Positions 21,163 through 32,301 of a stretch of DNA of 64,000 nucleotides are shown here, piece by piece. The position numbers were made by a program, and so were the translations under genes. A model generated the notes under the pieces. The model was given only the letters and a program-made list of their open reading frames with translations. It was not told the origin of the DNA and ran no database searches. Numbering within the stretch: position 1 is the first letter of the stretch; each line of letters starts with the position of its first letter. The stretch is from Pelomonas candidula (GTDB lineage Bacteria > Pseudomonadota > Gammaproteobacteria > Burkholderiales > Burkholderiaceae_C), in the NCBI RefSeq assembly GCF_043555985.1, contig NZ_JBIGIC010000002.1, forward strand, positions 124,001 to 188,000, read 5' to 3'.

Positions 21163-22284
21163 GTGGCAGACGTTCGACTGACCGGCGTGGAGAAAGCCTA
21201 TGGCGACATCCGCATCCTGCACGGCATCGACCTGGAGATCCGCGACGGCGAGTTCATGGTGTTCGTGGGCCCGTCGGGCTGCGGCAAGAGCACGCTGCTG
21301 CGCTCCATCGCCGGGCTGGAAGAGATCACCGGCGGCGAGCTGACCATCGGCGGCCGCGTCGTCAACGACGTGCCACCGGCCGAGCGCGGCATTGCCATGG
21401 TGTTCCAGTCCTACGCGCTCTACCCGCACATGAACCTGTTCGACAACATGGCGTTCGGGTTGAAGCTGGCCAAGGTGCCGAAGGCCGAGATCGAGACGGC
21501 CGTGCGGGCCGCTGCCAAGATCCTGCACATCGAGCATCTTCTGGACCGCAAGCCCAAGGACCTCTCCGGCGGCCAGCGCCAACGCGTGGCGATCGGCCGG
21601 GCCATCGTGCGCAAGCCCGAGGTCTTCCTGTTCGACGAGCCCCTGTCCAACCTCGACGCGGCCTTGCGCGTGCGCATGCGCTACGAGTTCGCCAAGCTGC
21701 ACGAAGACCTCAAGACCACGATGATCTATGTGACGCACGACCAGGTGGAGGCCATGACGCTGGCCGACCGCATCGTCGTGCTGTCGGCCGGCAAGGTGGA
21801 GCAGGTCGGCTCGCCGCTGGAGCTGTACGAGCATCCACGCAACCTGTTCGTGGCGGGTTTCATCGGCAGCCCCAAGATGAACTTCATCGCCGGCGAGATC
21901 GCCGCGACCGAGCCGGGTCATGTGGACATCAAGCTGACTGGCGGCGACGTGCAACTGCGCGCGCTGGTGGACGGCGGCGCCGCCAAGGTGGGCGACAAGG
22001 TGACGCTGGGCGTGCGCCCCGAGCACATCCGCCAGGGCGGCGATGGCAACCTGCTGCACAGCACCGTGGCCTTCGTCGAGTCGCTGGGCGGCCTGACCTT
22101 CGCCTACTGCCCCTACCCCGGACTGGAAGAGCCGCTGACCTGCCAGTTCGAGGGCCGCAACGGCACCGACCGCCTGCGCAGCGGCCAGGACCTCGCGCTG
22201 CACCTGCCGCCGCAGGCGCTGTATGTGTTCGACACCGACGGCAACGCGCTGCGTCGCCTGGCCGCGCCGGAGCTGTCGGCATGA
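21163..22284 (+). CDS. malK: Maltose/maltodextrin ABC transporter ATPase
   Basis: 373 residues from GTG 21163, chosen over the upstream TTG (21073) because AAAGG lies 7 nt before it and the protein then opens 'VADVRLTGVEKAYGD' like its family. It hydrolyses ATP to drive sugar import on the cytoplasmic face of MalFG. Walker A 'GPSGCGKST', Q-loop 'MVFQSYALYPHMN', signature 'LSGGQRQR', Walker B 'VFLFDEPLSNLD' and the switch His 'THDQ' are all present. The C-terminal regulatory (TOBE/MalK-type) domain follows at about 240-373. Its stop overlaps the malE start by 4 nt. Confidence 0.93.
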   Translation: MADVRLTGVEKAYGDIRILHGIDLEIRDGEFMVFVGPSGCGKSTLLRSIAGLEEITGGELTIGGRVVNDVPPAERGIAMVFQSYALYPHMNLFDNMAFGLKLAKVPKAEIETAVRAAAKILHIEHLLDRKPKDLSGGQRQRVAIGRAIVRKPEVFLFDEPLSNLDAALRVRMRYEFAKLHEDLKTTMIYVTHDQVEAMTLADRIVVLSAGKVEQVGSPLELYEHPRNLFVAGFIGSPKMNFIAGEIAATEPGHVDIKLTGGDVQLRALVDGGAAKVGDKVTLGVRPEHIRQGGDGNLLHSTVAFVESLGGLTFAYCPYPGLEEPLTCQFEGRNGTDRLRSGQDLALHLPPQALYVFDTDGNALRRLAAPELSA

Positions 22285-23599
22285 TGGCGCCCCTCGCCCA
22301 GTCCCGCACCGCTGAACGCGGGCGCGCCCGGTCGGTCCCCCGAGGGGACGGCGATGCGTGCCGGATCGACCGTCACGCACATCGCCCGGCGGGCCGGCTT
22401 GGGAGCGGCCCGGCGCTCGGCCCGAAGAAGAAGGCCACCTTGGCGCTTTTGACGTCTCTATGCCTCGCGGCGCCAGCCCTCGCCGACACGCCCAGGCTGC
22501 TCGTCTGGATCAACGGCGACAAGGCCTACAACGGCCTGCAGAAGGTGGGCAATGCGTTCGAGAAAGTCTCGGGCGTCAAGGTCGTCGTCGAGCACCCGGT
22601 GGATGTGACCGACAAGTTCCAGCAGGCCGCTGGCGCCGGCAAGGGGCCGGACATCTTCTGCTGGCCGCACGACCGCGTCGGCGAATGGGCCAAGGCCGGA
22701 TTGCTGACGCCGCTGCGCCCGTCAGCCAGGCTGAAGGCCGAGGTCGAGGACCAGGCCTGGACAGCCATGACCTACCGCGGCCGCATCTGGGGCTACCCGC
22801 TGGCCATCGAGACAACCGGCCTCATCTACAACAAGGCCCTCGTCCCCAAGCCGCCCGCCACGTGGGACGAGGTGATCGAACTCGACAAGCGGCTCGCCCA
22901 ACAGGGCAAGCACGCCATCCTCTGGCACTACAACAAGAGCTTCTTCAGCTGGCCGGTGCTGGCCGGCCCCGGCGGCGTCATCTTCGGCCGTGATGCGCAG
23001 GGCGACTTCGATCCGCGGCAGGTCGACGTCAACAACGCCGGCGCGCTGGCCGGCGCACAGGTCATCGACCGCCTCATCAAGGGCGGCCACATGCCCAAGG
23101 GTGCCAACTACGCCGAGATGGAATCCGCCTTCGCCCGCGGCGAGGTGGCCATGATGATCTCCGGCCCCTGGGCCTGGGACAACGCCAAGCGCGCCAAGAT
23201 CGACTTCGGCGTCGCCCCCATCCCGGCCGTCGTTCCCGGCAAGCCGAGCAAGAGCTTCGTCGGCGTGCTGGGCTGCATGATCTCGGCGCCCAGCAAGAAC
23301 AAGGACATCGCCAAGGAGTTCATCGAGAACCACCTGATGCGCCCCGAGGCCCTGAAGGTGCTGGATGCCGACGTCCCTATCGGCGTGCCGGCCAACAAGG
23401 CCTTCTACGCCGAGCTGTCGGTGAACCCGCTGATCGCGGCGAGCATGACCAACGCACGCAACGGTGCGCCGATTCCGAACATCCCCGAGGTGGGCCGCTT
23501 CTGGACCGCGATGGACGCGGCGCTGGAAGCCATCACGAACGGACTGCAATCCCCGAAGGACGCGCTGGACGGCGCCGCCGCACGGATGCTGCTGAACAA

Positions 23600-23603
<4 letters not shown>
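22281..23603 (+). CDS. malE: Maltose/maltodextrin-binding periplasmic protein with repeat-derived N-terminus
   Basis: 440 residues if translation starts at ATG 22281, which overlaps the malK stop as ATGA. The mature protein is a clear MalE ('LLVWINGDKAYNGLQKVGNAFEKVSG', 'GPDIFCWPHDRVGEWAKAGLL', 'GYPLAIETTGLIYNK', 'MISGPWAWDN'). The signal peptide core 'KKKATLALLTSLCLAAPALA' starts only at about residue 49. Residues 4-48 are encoded by a dispersed intergenic repeat (22290-22426) found twice more in the window. Either the protein carries a very long n-region, or an internal non-ATG codon such as TTG in the Lys-Lys-Lys region is used. Genes malE-malF overlap by 4 nt. Confidence 0.9.
22290..22426 (+). 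repeat. Dispersed GC-rich repeat, copy A (137 bp)
   Basis: Begins CCCCTCGCCCAG and ends GCGCTCGGCCCGAA. In between lie GGTCGGTCCCCCGAGGGGAC, a variable hairpin framed by GGCGAT and ATCGCC, and GGGCCGGCTTGGGAGCGG. The same order is found at 39110-39245 (same strand) and 34644-34857 (opposite strand). This copy lies inside the 5' coding part of malE. Confidence 0.85.
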
Positions 23604-25180
<1,577 letters not shown>

Positions 25181-25182
25181 TC

Positions 25183-26073
25183 ATGGCCATCGTCCTCGGC
25201 AAACAAGCCCGCTGGCGCACGTTCACGGCGCATGCCGTGATGTGGGTCTTCATCGCGATCACGCTGTTCCCGCTGCTCGCGGTCGTGTCCATCTCGCTGC
25301 GCCCGGGCAACTTCGCCACCGGCAGCCTGATCCCGACGCAGATCAGCCTGGAGCATTGGCAGCTGGCGCTGGGCATCCCCTACCAGGCGGCCGACGGCAG
25401 CCTCGTGCAGCCGCCCTTCCCTGTGCTGACCTGGCTGTGGAACTCGATCAAGGTCGCCACCGCCTCGGCCTTCCTCATCGTCGCCATCTCGACGACCGCG
25501 GCCTACGCCTTCGCGCGGCTGAAGTTCAGCCTCAGCAAGCCGGTGCTCAACGGCATGCTGCTGCTGCAGATGTTCCCGCCCGTGCTGGCGCTGGTGGCCA
25601 TCTACGCCATCTTCGAGACCATCGGCAACTACGTGCCGGCCCTGGGCATCGAGACACATGCCGGCCTCGTGCTCGCCTACCTCGGCGGCATCGGCACGCA
25701 TGTGTGGACGATCAAGGGTTACTTCGAGACCATCCCGGTCGAGATCGAGGAGAACGCCAAGGTCGACGGTGCGACGCACTGGCAGGCCTTCTCGCGCGTG
25801 CTGCTGCCCATGGCTGTACCCATCCTGATGGTGGTCTTCGTGCTGGCCTTCATCGGCACCATCATCGAGTACCCGGTGGCCAGCGTGCTGCTGCGCGAGG
25901 AAGGCAACCTCACGCTCGCCGTCGGGTCGAAATACTTCCTGCACGACCAGCGTTTCCTGTGGGGCGACTTCGCCGCCGCGGCCGTGCTGTCCGGACTGCC
26001 GATCACACTGGTCTTCCTGCTCGCGCAGCGCTGGATCGTTTCCGGCCTCACCGCAGGTGGCGTGAAGGGCTGA
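25183..26073 (+). CDS. malG: Maltose ABC transporter permease MalG
   Basis: 296 residues from ATG 25183, 2 nt after malF. Six hydrophobic segments are visible, the first 'AVMWVFIAITLFPLLAVVSI'. The EAA motif 'EIEENAKVDGATHWQAFSRVLLPM' (about 188-211) is where MalK docks, and 'GLTAGGVKG' closes the protein exactly as in E. coli MalG. Partner of MalF in the inner membrane. Its stop overlaps the next GH13 start by one base (TGATG), so the amylase is part of the transport operon. Confidence 0.95.
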   Translation: MAIVLGKQARWRTFTAHAVMWVFIAITLFPLLAVVSISLRPGNFATGSLIPTQISLEHWQLALGIPYQAADGSLVQPPFPVLTWLWNSIKVATASAFLIVAISTTAAYAFARLKFSLSKPVLNGMLLLQMFPPVLALVAIYAIFETIGNYVPALGIETHAGLVLAYLGGIGTHVWTIKGYFETIPVEIEENAKVDGATHWQAFSRVLLPMAVPILMVVFVLAFIGTIIEYPVASVLLREEGNLTLAVGSKYFLHDQRFLWGDFAAAAVLSGLPITLVFLLAQRWIVSGLTAGGVKG

Positions 26074-28454
26074 TGACGCGATTCATCGCCCTGTGCGCGA
26101 CGCTGCTCGCGCTCGTTTCGCCGGCACAGGCCGCCTGCGTCGAGCCGGCATTGGGCAACGTCACGCTCTACCTGCGCGGCGCGCTGAACAGCTGGGCCGC
26201 CGCCGAGGAGCAGGCCTTCGAGTACCGCTGCGATGCCTACTACCTGAACCTCAAGGCCCAGGGCACGCAGGAGTTCAAGATCGCCGACGAGGACTGGACG
26301 GCGCGCCTCACCTTTGGCGGCGACGCTGCCGGCCTGCTCACCCGCGGCGGGCCGGCCAACCTGCGGCGGGACTTCCACGGCGAGCACACGTTGCGGCTGA
26401 GCTTCGACGCGCAAGGCCAGCCGCACCTGGACATCGGCCCGCAGACCTTCAAGCCCACGCCGCCCCGCCCCATCACCGACCGCGCCGCGCTGACGACCCG
26501 GTTCGACTCGCGCGACCTCGAAGCCAAGCAGCCCTTCGGCGCCCAGCCCGCCGGCAGCGAGATCCGCTTCAGCATCGGCAACGACGTGCCCGGCCTGAAG
26601 AGCGCGACGCTGGTCATCGAGCGCCGCAGCCTGGTGGGCGACCAGCAGCAGCTCGCCTATGCGCCGCTGGCGCGCATCGCGATGACGCCGGCGCCCCACG
26701 GCCTGGGCACGGGCTTCTCGGCGAGCTACCGCTTCCAGGACATCGGCGTCTACGGCTACTGGTTCGAGATCGAGACCGCCGAGGGCCGCTACGCGCTGCA
26801 GAACAACGCCGACACCGTCTACTGGACGCGCGAGAAGGGCTCGATGGGCGTGGCCGCCCTCGCCCGCCTGCCCAGGAACCTGAGCCAGGTGCGCCGCTAC
26901 CGGCAGACCATCTACGCGCCCGACTTCCAGGTGCCCGCCTGGGCGCGCGACGTCGTCTACTACTACGTCTTCCCCGAGCGCTTTCGCAACGGCGACAAGC
27001 GCAACGACCCGCGCCCCGGCGGCGGCCGGTCGCAGGACCGCTACCAGGACCGCGACGTCGAGCGCCACGCGACGTGGAACGAGAAACCGTTCAAGCCCGC
27101 TGGACCTGGAGAAAAGGGGGACGGGTCGGACGCGCTCTACAACAACGACTTCTTCGGCGGTGACCTGCAGGGCGTCACGACCAAGCTCGACTACATCAAG
27201 AGCGTGGGCGCCAACGCGATCTACCTCACGCCCGTGTTCCGCGCGCCCAGCAACCACAAGTACGACGCGGCCGACTACAAGCACATCGACCCGGCCTTCG
27301 GCACCGACGCCGACTTCGAGCGGCTGTGCGCCGAGGCCGCCAGGCGCGGCATCCGCGTCATCCCCGACACGTCGCTGAACCACGTCGGCGCAGACTCGCC
27401 GTACTTCAACCGTTTCTCGAACTTTCCCGCAGGCGGCGCGTTCGACGGCGGCAAGATCAACCCCGACTCACCCTACGCGAGCTGGTTCAAGTTCAAGCCC
27501 GAAGAGACCGACCCCGACAAGCAGTTCCAGGGCTGGATGGGCGTGACGGATCTGCCGGAGATCGACAAGAGCAGCCCGTCCTTCCGCGCCTTCGCCTACG
27601 GCGACAAGGACTCCGTCACCAAGCTCTGGCTGGACCGCGGTGCCGCCGGCTGGCGCATGGACGTGGCGCCGTGGATACCGGACGACTTCTGGCGCGAGTG
27701 GCGCCGGGCCGTAAAGGCCACGAAGCCCGACGCGCTGACAGTGGCCGAGACCTGGTTCGACGCCAGCAAGTTCCTCCTCGGCGACGAGTTCGACAGCGTC
27801 ATGAACTACATCTTCCGCAACGCCGTGCTGGACTACGCCGCCGGCCAGCCCGCAACCCGCACCTATGCCAACCTGGAGCTGATCCGCGAGGCCTACCCGC
27901 CGCAGACGCTCTACGCGCTGATGAACCTGCTGTCCACGCATGACCAGCCGCGGGCGCTGCACCACCTCGGAGAGGACAGCGACCTTGTTCTGGCCAAGCG
28001 CCGGCTGCGCCTGGCCGTGTTCTTCCAGATGACCTACCCCGGCTCGCCGACGATCTACTACGGCGACGAAGTGGGCCTGGGCGGCGGCGACGATCCCTAC
28101 AACCGCGCACCTTATCCCTGGGCCGACGAGGGCGGCAAGCCCGACGAGCAATTGCTGGCCGATTTCAAGCGCCTGACGAAGCTGCGCCACGACCTGCCGG
28201 TGCTGCGCCACGGCTCCTTGAGCGCACCACTGCTGCTGGACGAGCACGTCGTCGTGCTGGCCCGCCAGGACGGCGCCACCTGGGCCGTCACCGCCACCAA
28301 CAACAGCACCCGGCCCCGCACCGTCACCGTCGACCTGCCCTTCCCCGCCACGCGGCTGCGCGACGCGCTAGGCGGCAAGGCCGTCGCCGTGAAGGACGGC
28401 CAGGTCCAGCTCACCGTGCCGCCGCTGTTCGGCCGCGTCCTCGTCACCCCATGA
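26073..28454 (+). CDS. Exported GH13 alpha-amylase/pullulanase-like enzyme with extended N-terminal domains
   Basis: 793 residues with a signal peptide (1-20, ending AQA). Two N-terminal beta modules come first: about 25-120 ('VTLYLRGALNSWAAAEEQAFEYRCDAYYL', a glucan-binding pullulanase-type fold) and about 160-255 (the N-domain of the cyclomaltodextrinase group). The barrel has 'YYYVFPERFRNGD', 'GGDLQGVTTKLDYIKSVGANAIYLTPVF', 'PDTSLNH' (431-437), nucleophile D530 in 'GWRMDVAPW', acid/base E559 in 'VAETW', and D624 in 'STHDQP'. It probably produces maltodextrins for MalEFGK in the periplasm or outside. It overlaps the downstream aldo/keto reductase by 4 nt. Confidence 0.9.
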   Translation: MTRFIALCATLLALVSPAQAACVEPALGNVTLYLRGALNSWAAAEEQAFEYRCDAYYLNLKAQGTQEFKIADEDWTARLTFGGDAAGLLTRGGPANLRRDFHGEHTLRLSFDAQGQPHLDIGPQTFKPTPPRPITDRAALTTRFDSRDLEAKQPFGAQPAGSEIRFSIGNDVPGLKSATLVIERRSLVGDQQQLAYAPLARIAMTPAPHGLGTGFSASYRFQDIGVYGYWFEIETAEGRYALQNNADTVYWTREKGSMGVAALARLPRNLSQVRRYRQTIYAPDFQVPAWARDVVYYYVFPERFRNGDKRNDPRPGGGRSQDRYQDRDVERHATWNEKPFKPAGPGEKGDGSDALYNNDFFGGDLQGVTTKLDYIKSVGANAIYLTPVFRAPSNHKYDAADYKHIDPAFGTDADFERLCAEAARRGIRVIPDTSLNHVGADSPYFNRFSNFPAGGAFDGGKINPDSPYASWFKFKPEETDPDKQFQGWMGVTDLPEIDKSSPSFRAFAYGDKDSVTKLWLDRGAAGWRMDVAPWIPDDFWREWRRAVKATKPDALTVAETWFDASKFLLGDEFDSVMNYIFRNAVLDYAAGQPATRTYANLELIREAYPPQTLYALMNLLSTHDQPRALHHLGEDSDLVLAKRRLRLAVFFQMTYPGSPTIYYGDEVGLGGGDDPYNRAPYPWADEGGKPDEQLLADFKRLTKLRHDLPVLRHGSLSAPLLLDEHVVVLARQDGATWAVTATNNSTRPRTVTVDLPFPATRLRDALGGKAVAVKDGQVQLTVPPLFGRVLVTP

Positions 28455-29332
28455 TCCTCAATCCTCTCGGCCACACCGGCCTGCGCGTCTCGGCCCTCGG
28501 CTTTGGCGCGATGCACATCAACGACGAGCGCACGACCGAGCTTGAGGCCGGCGCCCTGCTCAACCGCGTGCTGGACGAGGGCATCACCCTCATCGACACC
28601 GCTCGCGGCTACGGGCTCAGCGAGGAGCGCATAGGCCGCCACCTCAGCGCACGCCGCGCGGAGTTCGTGCTGTCGACCAAGGTCGGCTACGGCGTCGACG
28701 GCGTGGCGGACTGGACCTACGAGTGCATCGTCGGCGGCGTCGAGCGCGCGCTGCGGCTGATGAAGACCGACGTGCTCGACATCGTCCACCTGCACTCCTG
28801 CCCGCTGCCGGTGCTGCAGCACGGCGACATGATCCGCGCGCTGGCCGACTGCCGCACCGCCGGCAAGCTGCGCGTGGCGGCCTACTCGGGCGACAACGCC
28901 GAGATCGATTTCGCCATCGCCAGCCGCGCCTTCGGCAGCCTGCAGACCTCCATCAGCCTGTGCGACCAGGCCCACCTGCGCACGCGCGCCGCCCTGGCCG
29001 ACCACGCCGGCATCGGCGTCATCGCCAAGCGCCCGCTGGCCGGCGCGGTCTGGCGCCACCTGCAGCGGCCGGGAGACTTCGCCGAAGGCCAGTACTGGGA
29101 CCGCTTCCGCGCGATGGGGCTGACCGGCGCCGAGGACTGGGCCGACGTGGCCCTGCGCTTCGCCGTCTTCCATACCGGCGCCGCCAGCGCCATCGTCGGC
29201 ACCGCCAAGCCGGCCAACCTGCGCCGCAACCTCGAGTCCATTGCCCGCGGCCCGCTGCCTGCGGAACTGGCGCTGGCGATCCGCTCCGCCTTCGACCATC
29301 ACGGCGGCGACGCGTGGCCCGGGCTGATCTGA
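28451..29332 (+). CDS. Aldo/keto reductase family oxidoreductase
   Basis: 293 residues, cytoplasmic. The family pattern is clear: 'TGLRVSALGFGAM' at the start, 'DTARGYGLSEERIG' with the catalytic Asp and Tyr, 'STKVGYG' with the Lys, 'DIVHLHS' with the His, and the NADP-binding end 'AIVGTAKPANLRRNLE'. The physiological substrate cannot be read from sequence. Because it overlaps the amylase stop by 4 nt (ATGA), it is the last gene of the malKEFG operon and may reduce a sugar or aldehyde arising from glucan breakdown; that role is inference. Confidence 0.88.
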   Translation: MILNPLGHTGLRVSALGFGAMHINDERTTELEAGALLNRVLDEGITLIDTARGYGLSEERIGRHLSARRAEFVLSTKVGYGVDGVADWTYECIVGGVERALRLMKTDVLDIVHLHSCPLPVLQHGDMIRALADCRTAGKLRVAAYSGDNAEIDFAIASRAFGSLQTSISLCDQAHLRTRAALADHAGIGVIAKRPLAGAVWRHLQRPGDFAEGQYWDRFRAMGLTGAEDWADVALRFAVFHTGAASAIVGTAKPANLRRNLESIARGPLPAELALAIRSAFDHHGGDAWPGLI

Positions 29333-29425
29333 CGCTGGCAGCGCAAGGCCACCACCACTGCCTCTGAAGGCTCGCGCCGCCCCACCCGGTGGGAACCCGA
29401 CGTCGGCAGCCCGCGCGGCTGACGC

Positions 29426-30337
29426 ATGATGCGACCCGTGTCACCGCCATCCCCACCCCTGCGCCGCCGCCCGCTGCTGGCCCTGCCGCTGTTGCTGGCT
29501 GGCAGGCCGCTGCGGGCGCAGCCAGACGAGCCGGTGCGGCTGCCCCGCCACATCAGCATGCCCGACCCGCAGCTGGCCTACGTGCGCCGTATCGTCGAGC
29601 TGGCACTGAACCGCGCCGGTAGCCGCCGGGAGGTGCAGTACGTCGACCTGGACATGGCACAGGGCCGCACCCTCATCGAGCTGGCCGCCGGTCACAGCCC
29701 CATCGACGTGATGTGGACCATGACCGACCGGCTGCGCGAGGCCAGCGGCCTGCTGCCCGTACGCATCCCCATCGACCGCGGCCTGCTGGGCTGGCGGCTG
29801 CTGCTGGTGCGCCGCCGCGAACTGCCGGAGTGGTCGCGCGTTCGCAGCCTCAAGGACCTGGGCGACCGCCTCGCCGGCCAGGGCCATGACTGGCCCGACA
29901 CCACCGTGCTGCGCGCCAACGGCCTGCGCGTGGGCACCAGCAGCGTCTACGAGGCCCTGTTCCGCATGCTGGCCGCAGGGCGCATCGACTACTTCCCGCG
30001 CTCCATCCTCGAGATCGATGCCGAGATGGCCGGGGGCCGCTACCCCGAGCTGGCCATCGCGCCCGACCTGATGCTGCACTACCCGGCCGCGGCCTATCTG
30101 TTCGTCAGCCCCAGCCGGCCGGAGCTGGCCACCGAGCTGAAGGCGGGGCTGGAGGCAGCTGTCGTGGACGGCAGCTTCCAGCGACTGCACCGCGAGCAGT
30201 TCGGCGCCCTGCTGAAGGCCCACCCGGTCAAGCCGGCGGGCGTACTGAAGCTCAGCAACCCGCTGCTGCCAAGCGAGACACCGCTGCAGAGGCGCGAACT
30301 GTGGCTGCAGCCGGGCGATGTCCTCCCGCCTGCCTAG
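29426..30337 (+). CDS. Orphan periplasmic solute-binding-like protein
   Basis: 303 residues from ATG 29426 (a second ATG follows at 29429). An Arg-rich n-region 'LRRRPLLALPLLLAG' and cleavage near residue 32 indicate export. The mature part shows two-lobe binding-protein features: 'YVRRIVELALNRAGSRREVQYVDLDMAQGRTLIELAAG', 'LGDRLAGQGHDWPDT', 'LRVGTSSVYEALFRMLAAGRIDYFPRSILEID'. It lacks neighbouring permease genes, like the protein at 1139-1909. It is probably a stand-alone type II binding protein of the kind seen in Burkholderiales; ligand unknown. The short gaps on either side contain nothing recognisable except the operator at 30394. Confidence 0.65.
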   Translation: MMRPVSPPSPPLRRRPLLALPLLLAGRPLRAQPDEPVRLPRHISMPDPQLAYVRRIVELALNRAGSRREVQYVDLDMAQGRTLIELAAGHSPIDVMWTMTDRLREASGLLPVRIPIDRGLLGWRLLLVRRRELPEWSRVRSLKDLGDRLAGQGHDWPDTTVLRANGLRVGTSSVYEALFRMLAAGRIDYFPRSILEIDAEMAGGRYPELAIAPDLMLHYPAAAYLFVSPSRPELATELKAGLEAAVVDGSFQRLHREQFGALLKAHPVKPAGVLKLSNPLLPSETPLQRRELWLQPGDVLPPA

Positions 30338-30393
30338 GCGGCAACTCGCCCCTTGCGGGGAAGTACGGATCGGCAATGCGCCAGACTGATTTA

Positions 30394-30407
30394 GGATAGC
30401 GCTATCC
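30394..30407. promoter_or_regulatory. LacI-family operator before the gluconokinase operon
   Basis: GGATAGCGCTATCC is a perfect 14-bp palindrome 29 bp before the gluconokinase start. An identical copy lies before the TonB-dependent receptor (36072-36085) and a one-mismatch copy before the lacI gene (35960-35973). The central CG step and 14-bp length are typical of LacI-family sites. Confidence 0.85.
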
Positions 30408-30436
30408 AATCTAACCAGAAACCGGCTTCGCGCTCC

Positions 30437-30943
30437 ATGACTCCATCCGCTCCCGCCTCCCTCGTCGTCATGGGCGTCGCCGGCTGCGGCAAATCCACGC
30501 TCGCGGCGGCCGTCGCGGAGCAGCTGGGCCGCCACTGGCTGGAGGGCGACCTGTTCCACAGCGAGGCCAGCCGCCAGAAGATGGCCCAGGGCGAACCGCT
30601 GACGGACGACGACCGCGCCAGCTGGCTCGCCAGCCTCAGCGAGCAGCTGTGCCTTCGCCCCGGCCTCATCGTGACCTGCTCGGCGCTGAAGCGCGCCTAC
30701 CGCGACCAGCTGCGCCGGGCCTCGCCGGGGCTGCGCTTCGCCTTCCTCGACATCGACAAGGCCGAGGCGCGCCGTCGCGTGTCGGCGCGCGCGGCGCACT
30801 TCTTCGCCGCCAGCCTCGTCGACAGCCAGTTCGAGACGCTGGAGTCGCCGGTCGGCGAGGCCGGCGTCATGCGCCTCGACGGCATGAAGTCCGTGGACGT
30901 GCTGCAGGGCCAGGTCTGCAACTGGCTCGCCACGCCGCGCTGA
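30437..30943 (+). CDS. gntK: Gluconokinase
   Basis: 168 residues, the size of the GntK/IdnK family. It phosphorylates gluconate to 6-phosphogluconate with ATP in the cytoplasm. The P-loop 'GVAGCGKST' (about 12-20), 'EGDLFHSEASRQKMAQGEPLTDDDRASWL', 'VTCSALKRAYRDQLR' and 'HFFAASLVDSQFETLE' are diagnostic. It is the first gene of a three-gene operon (next gene 4 nt downstream) behind a perfect operator. In this setting the gluconate would come from the GH94 phosphorylase two genes on, rather than only from outside. Confidence 0.95.
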   Translation: MTPSAPASLVVMGVAGCGKSTLAAAVAEQLGRHWLEGDLFHSEASRQKMAQGEPLTDDDRASWLASLSEQLCLRPGLIVTCSALKRAYRDQLRRASPGLRFAFLDIDKAEARRRVSARAAHFFAASLVDSQFETLESPVGEAGVMRLDGMKSVDVLQGQVCNWLATPR

Positions 30944-30947
30944 CGCG

Positions 30948-32297
30948 ATGAAGCCCGAAAAGCCGCTCACGCGACGCGAGATCGTCGGCTATGGCCTGGG
31001 CGACATGGGCTTCAACTTCTACTGGACCAACATCTCGACCTTCCTGCTGATCTTCTACACCGACACCTTCGGCATCACCGCGGCGGCGGCGGCGACGATG
31101 CTGTTCGTCGTGAAGATCTTCAACGCCTTCACCGACCCGATGATCGGCGCCTTCGCCGACCGCACGCAGACGCGCTGGGGCAAGTTCCGGCCCTACCTGC
31201 TGTTCATGCCGCTGCCGCTGGCCGTCATCGGCGTGGCGGCGTACTCGACACCCGACTTCGGCCCGACCGGCAAGCTGGCCTGGGCCTACGTGACCTACCT
31301 GCTGCTGATGACGGTCTACACCAGCGTCAACCTGCCCTACAGCGCGCTGTCGGGTGTCATCACCGGCGACGCGCGCGAGCGCAACGCGATCAACGCGTCG
31401 CGCTTCGTCTGCGGCTTCGCCGGCGGCACGCTCGTCACGTTCGCGTCGCCCCGGCTGGTGGCCTGGCTCGGCGGCAACGACCACGCGCTGGGCTGGACGT
31501 TGACGATGGCGTTCTGGGGCCTCGCTGCTGCCGTCATCTTCGCCATCACCTTCCGCTCGACGACCGAGCGCGTGCGGCCGCCGCAGGCGCAGCCGTCCAG
31601 CGTGCGGCAGGACCTGGCGGACTTGCGCAGCAACCGCCCGTGGGTGCTGCTGTTCTTCCTCGCGCTCATCATCATGGGCAGCATCACGCTGCGCATGACC
31701 AGCGCGGCCTACTACTTCAAATACGTCGTCAACCGGCCCGAGTTGCTGGGCAGCTTCGTGCCGGCCTACCTGCTGGCCGCGGCGGCCGGCACGGCCTGCA
31801 CGCCGCTGCTGACGCGCTTCATCGACAAGCGCCGGCTGATGATCGGCCTGATGCTGATCTCCACCGTGCTGTCGACCGCCTTCCTGTTCGTGCCCGCCGA
31901 CGACATCGTGCTGATGTACGCCTTGCAGATTGCGCTCGGCCTGGCGCTGGGGCCGAAGTCGCCGCTGTCGTTCGCCATGCTGGCTGACAGCGCCGACTTC
32001 AACGAATGGCGCCACGGCCGCCGTGCCACCGGCATGACGTTCGCCGCCAGCTCGTTCGCGCAGAAGCTCGGCACGGCCGTCGCCGTGGCCGTCATCGGCG
32101 CGCTGTTCTCGGCGCTGGGCTATGTGCCCAACGCGGCGCAGTCGGCCGACTCGCAGGCCGGCATCGTCTGGCTGATGTCCGTGATCCCGGCCGCCTTCAC
32201 ACTGATCGCCGCCGTGCTGATGGTCTTCTACACCCTCGACAACCCGACGATGGCGCGCATCCAGGCCGATCTGGCCGCGCGCAAGTCGTCCGTCTGA
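30948..32297 (+). CDS. GPH-family sugar:cation symporter
   Basis: 449 residues with about twelve hydrophobic segments. The N-terminus 'TRREIVGYGLGDMGFNFYWTNISTFLLIFYTDTFGI' and 'DPMIGAFADRTQTRWGKFRPYLL' are signatures of the glycoside-pentoside-hexuronide (MelB-like) group of the major facilitator superfamily, which move sugars with Na+ or H+. Between gluconokinase and the GH94 phosphorylase with 4-nt gaps, it most likely imports cellobionate across the inner membrane; the substrate is inferred from context. Confidence 0.9.
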   Translation: MKPEKPLTRREIVGYGLGDMGFNFYWTNISTFLLIFYTDTFGITAAAAATMLFVVKIFNAFTDPMIGAFADRTQTRWGKFRPYLLFMPLPLAVIGVAAYSTPDFGPTGKLAWAYVTYLLLMTVYTSVNLPYSALSGVITGDARERNAINASRFVCGFAGGTLVTFASPRLVAWLGGNDHALGWTLTMAFWGLAAAVIFAITFRSTTERVRPPQAQPSSVRQDLADLRSNRPWVLLFFLALIIMGSITLRMTSAAYYFKYVVNRPELLGSFVPAYLLAAAAGTACTPLLTRFIDKRRLMIGLMLISTVLSTAFLFVPADDIVLMYALQIALGLALGPKSPLSFAMLADSADFNEWRHGRRATGMTFAASSFAQKLGTAVAVAVIGALFSALGYVPNAAQSADSQAGIVWLMSVIPAAFTLIAAVLMVFYTLDNPTMARIQADLAARKSSV

Positions 32298-32301
32298 CGC
32301 C

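Noticed and set aside
22290..22426. Dispersed repeat as an insertion sequence
   Set aside because: The copies are 136-214 bp, have no terminal inverted repeats or target duplications that I can see, and encode no transposase.
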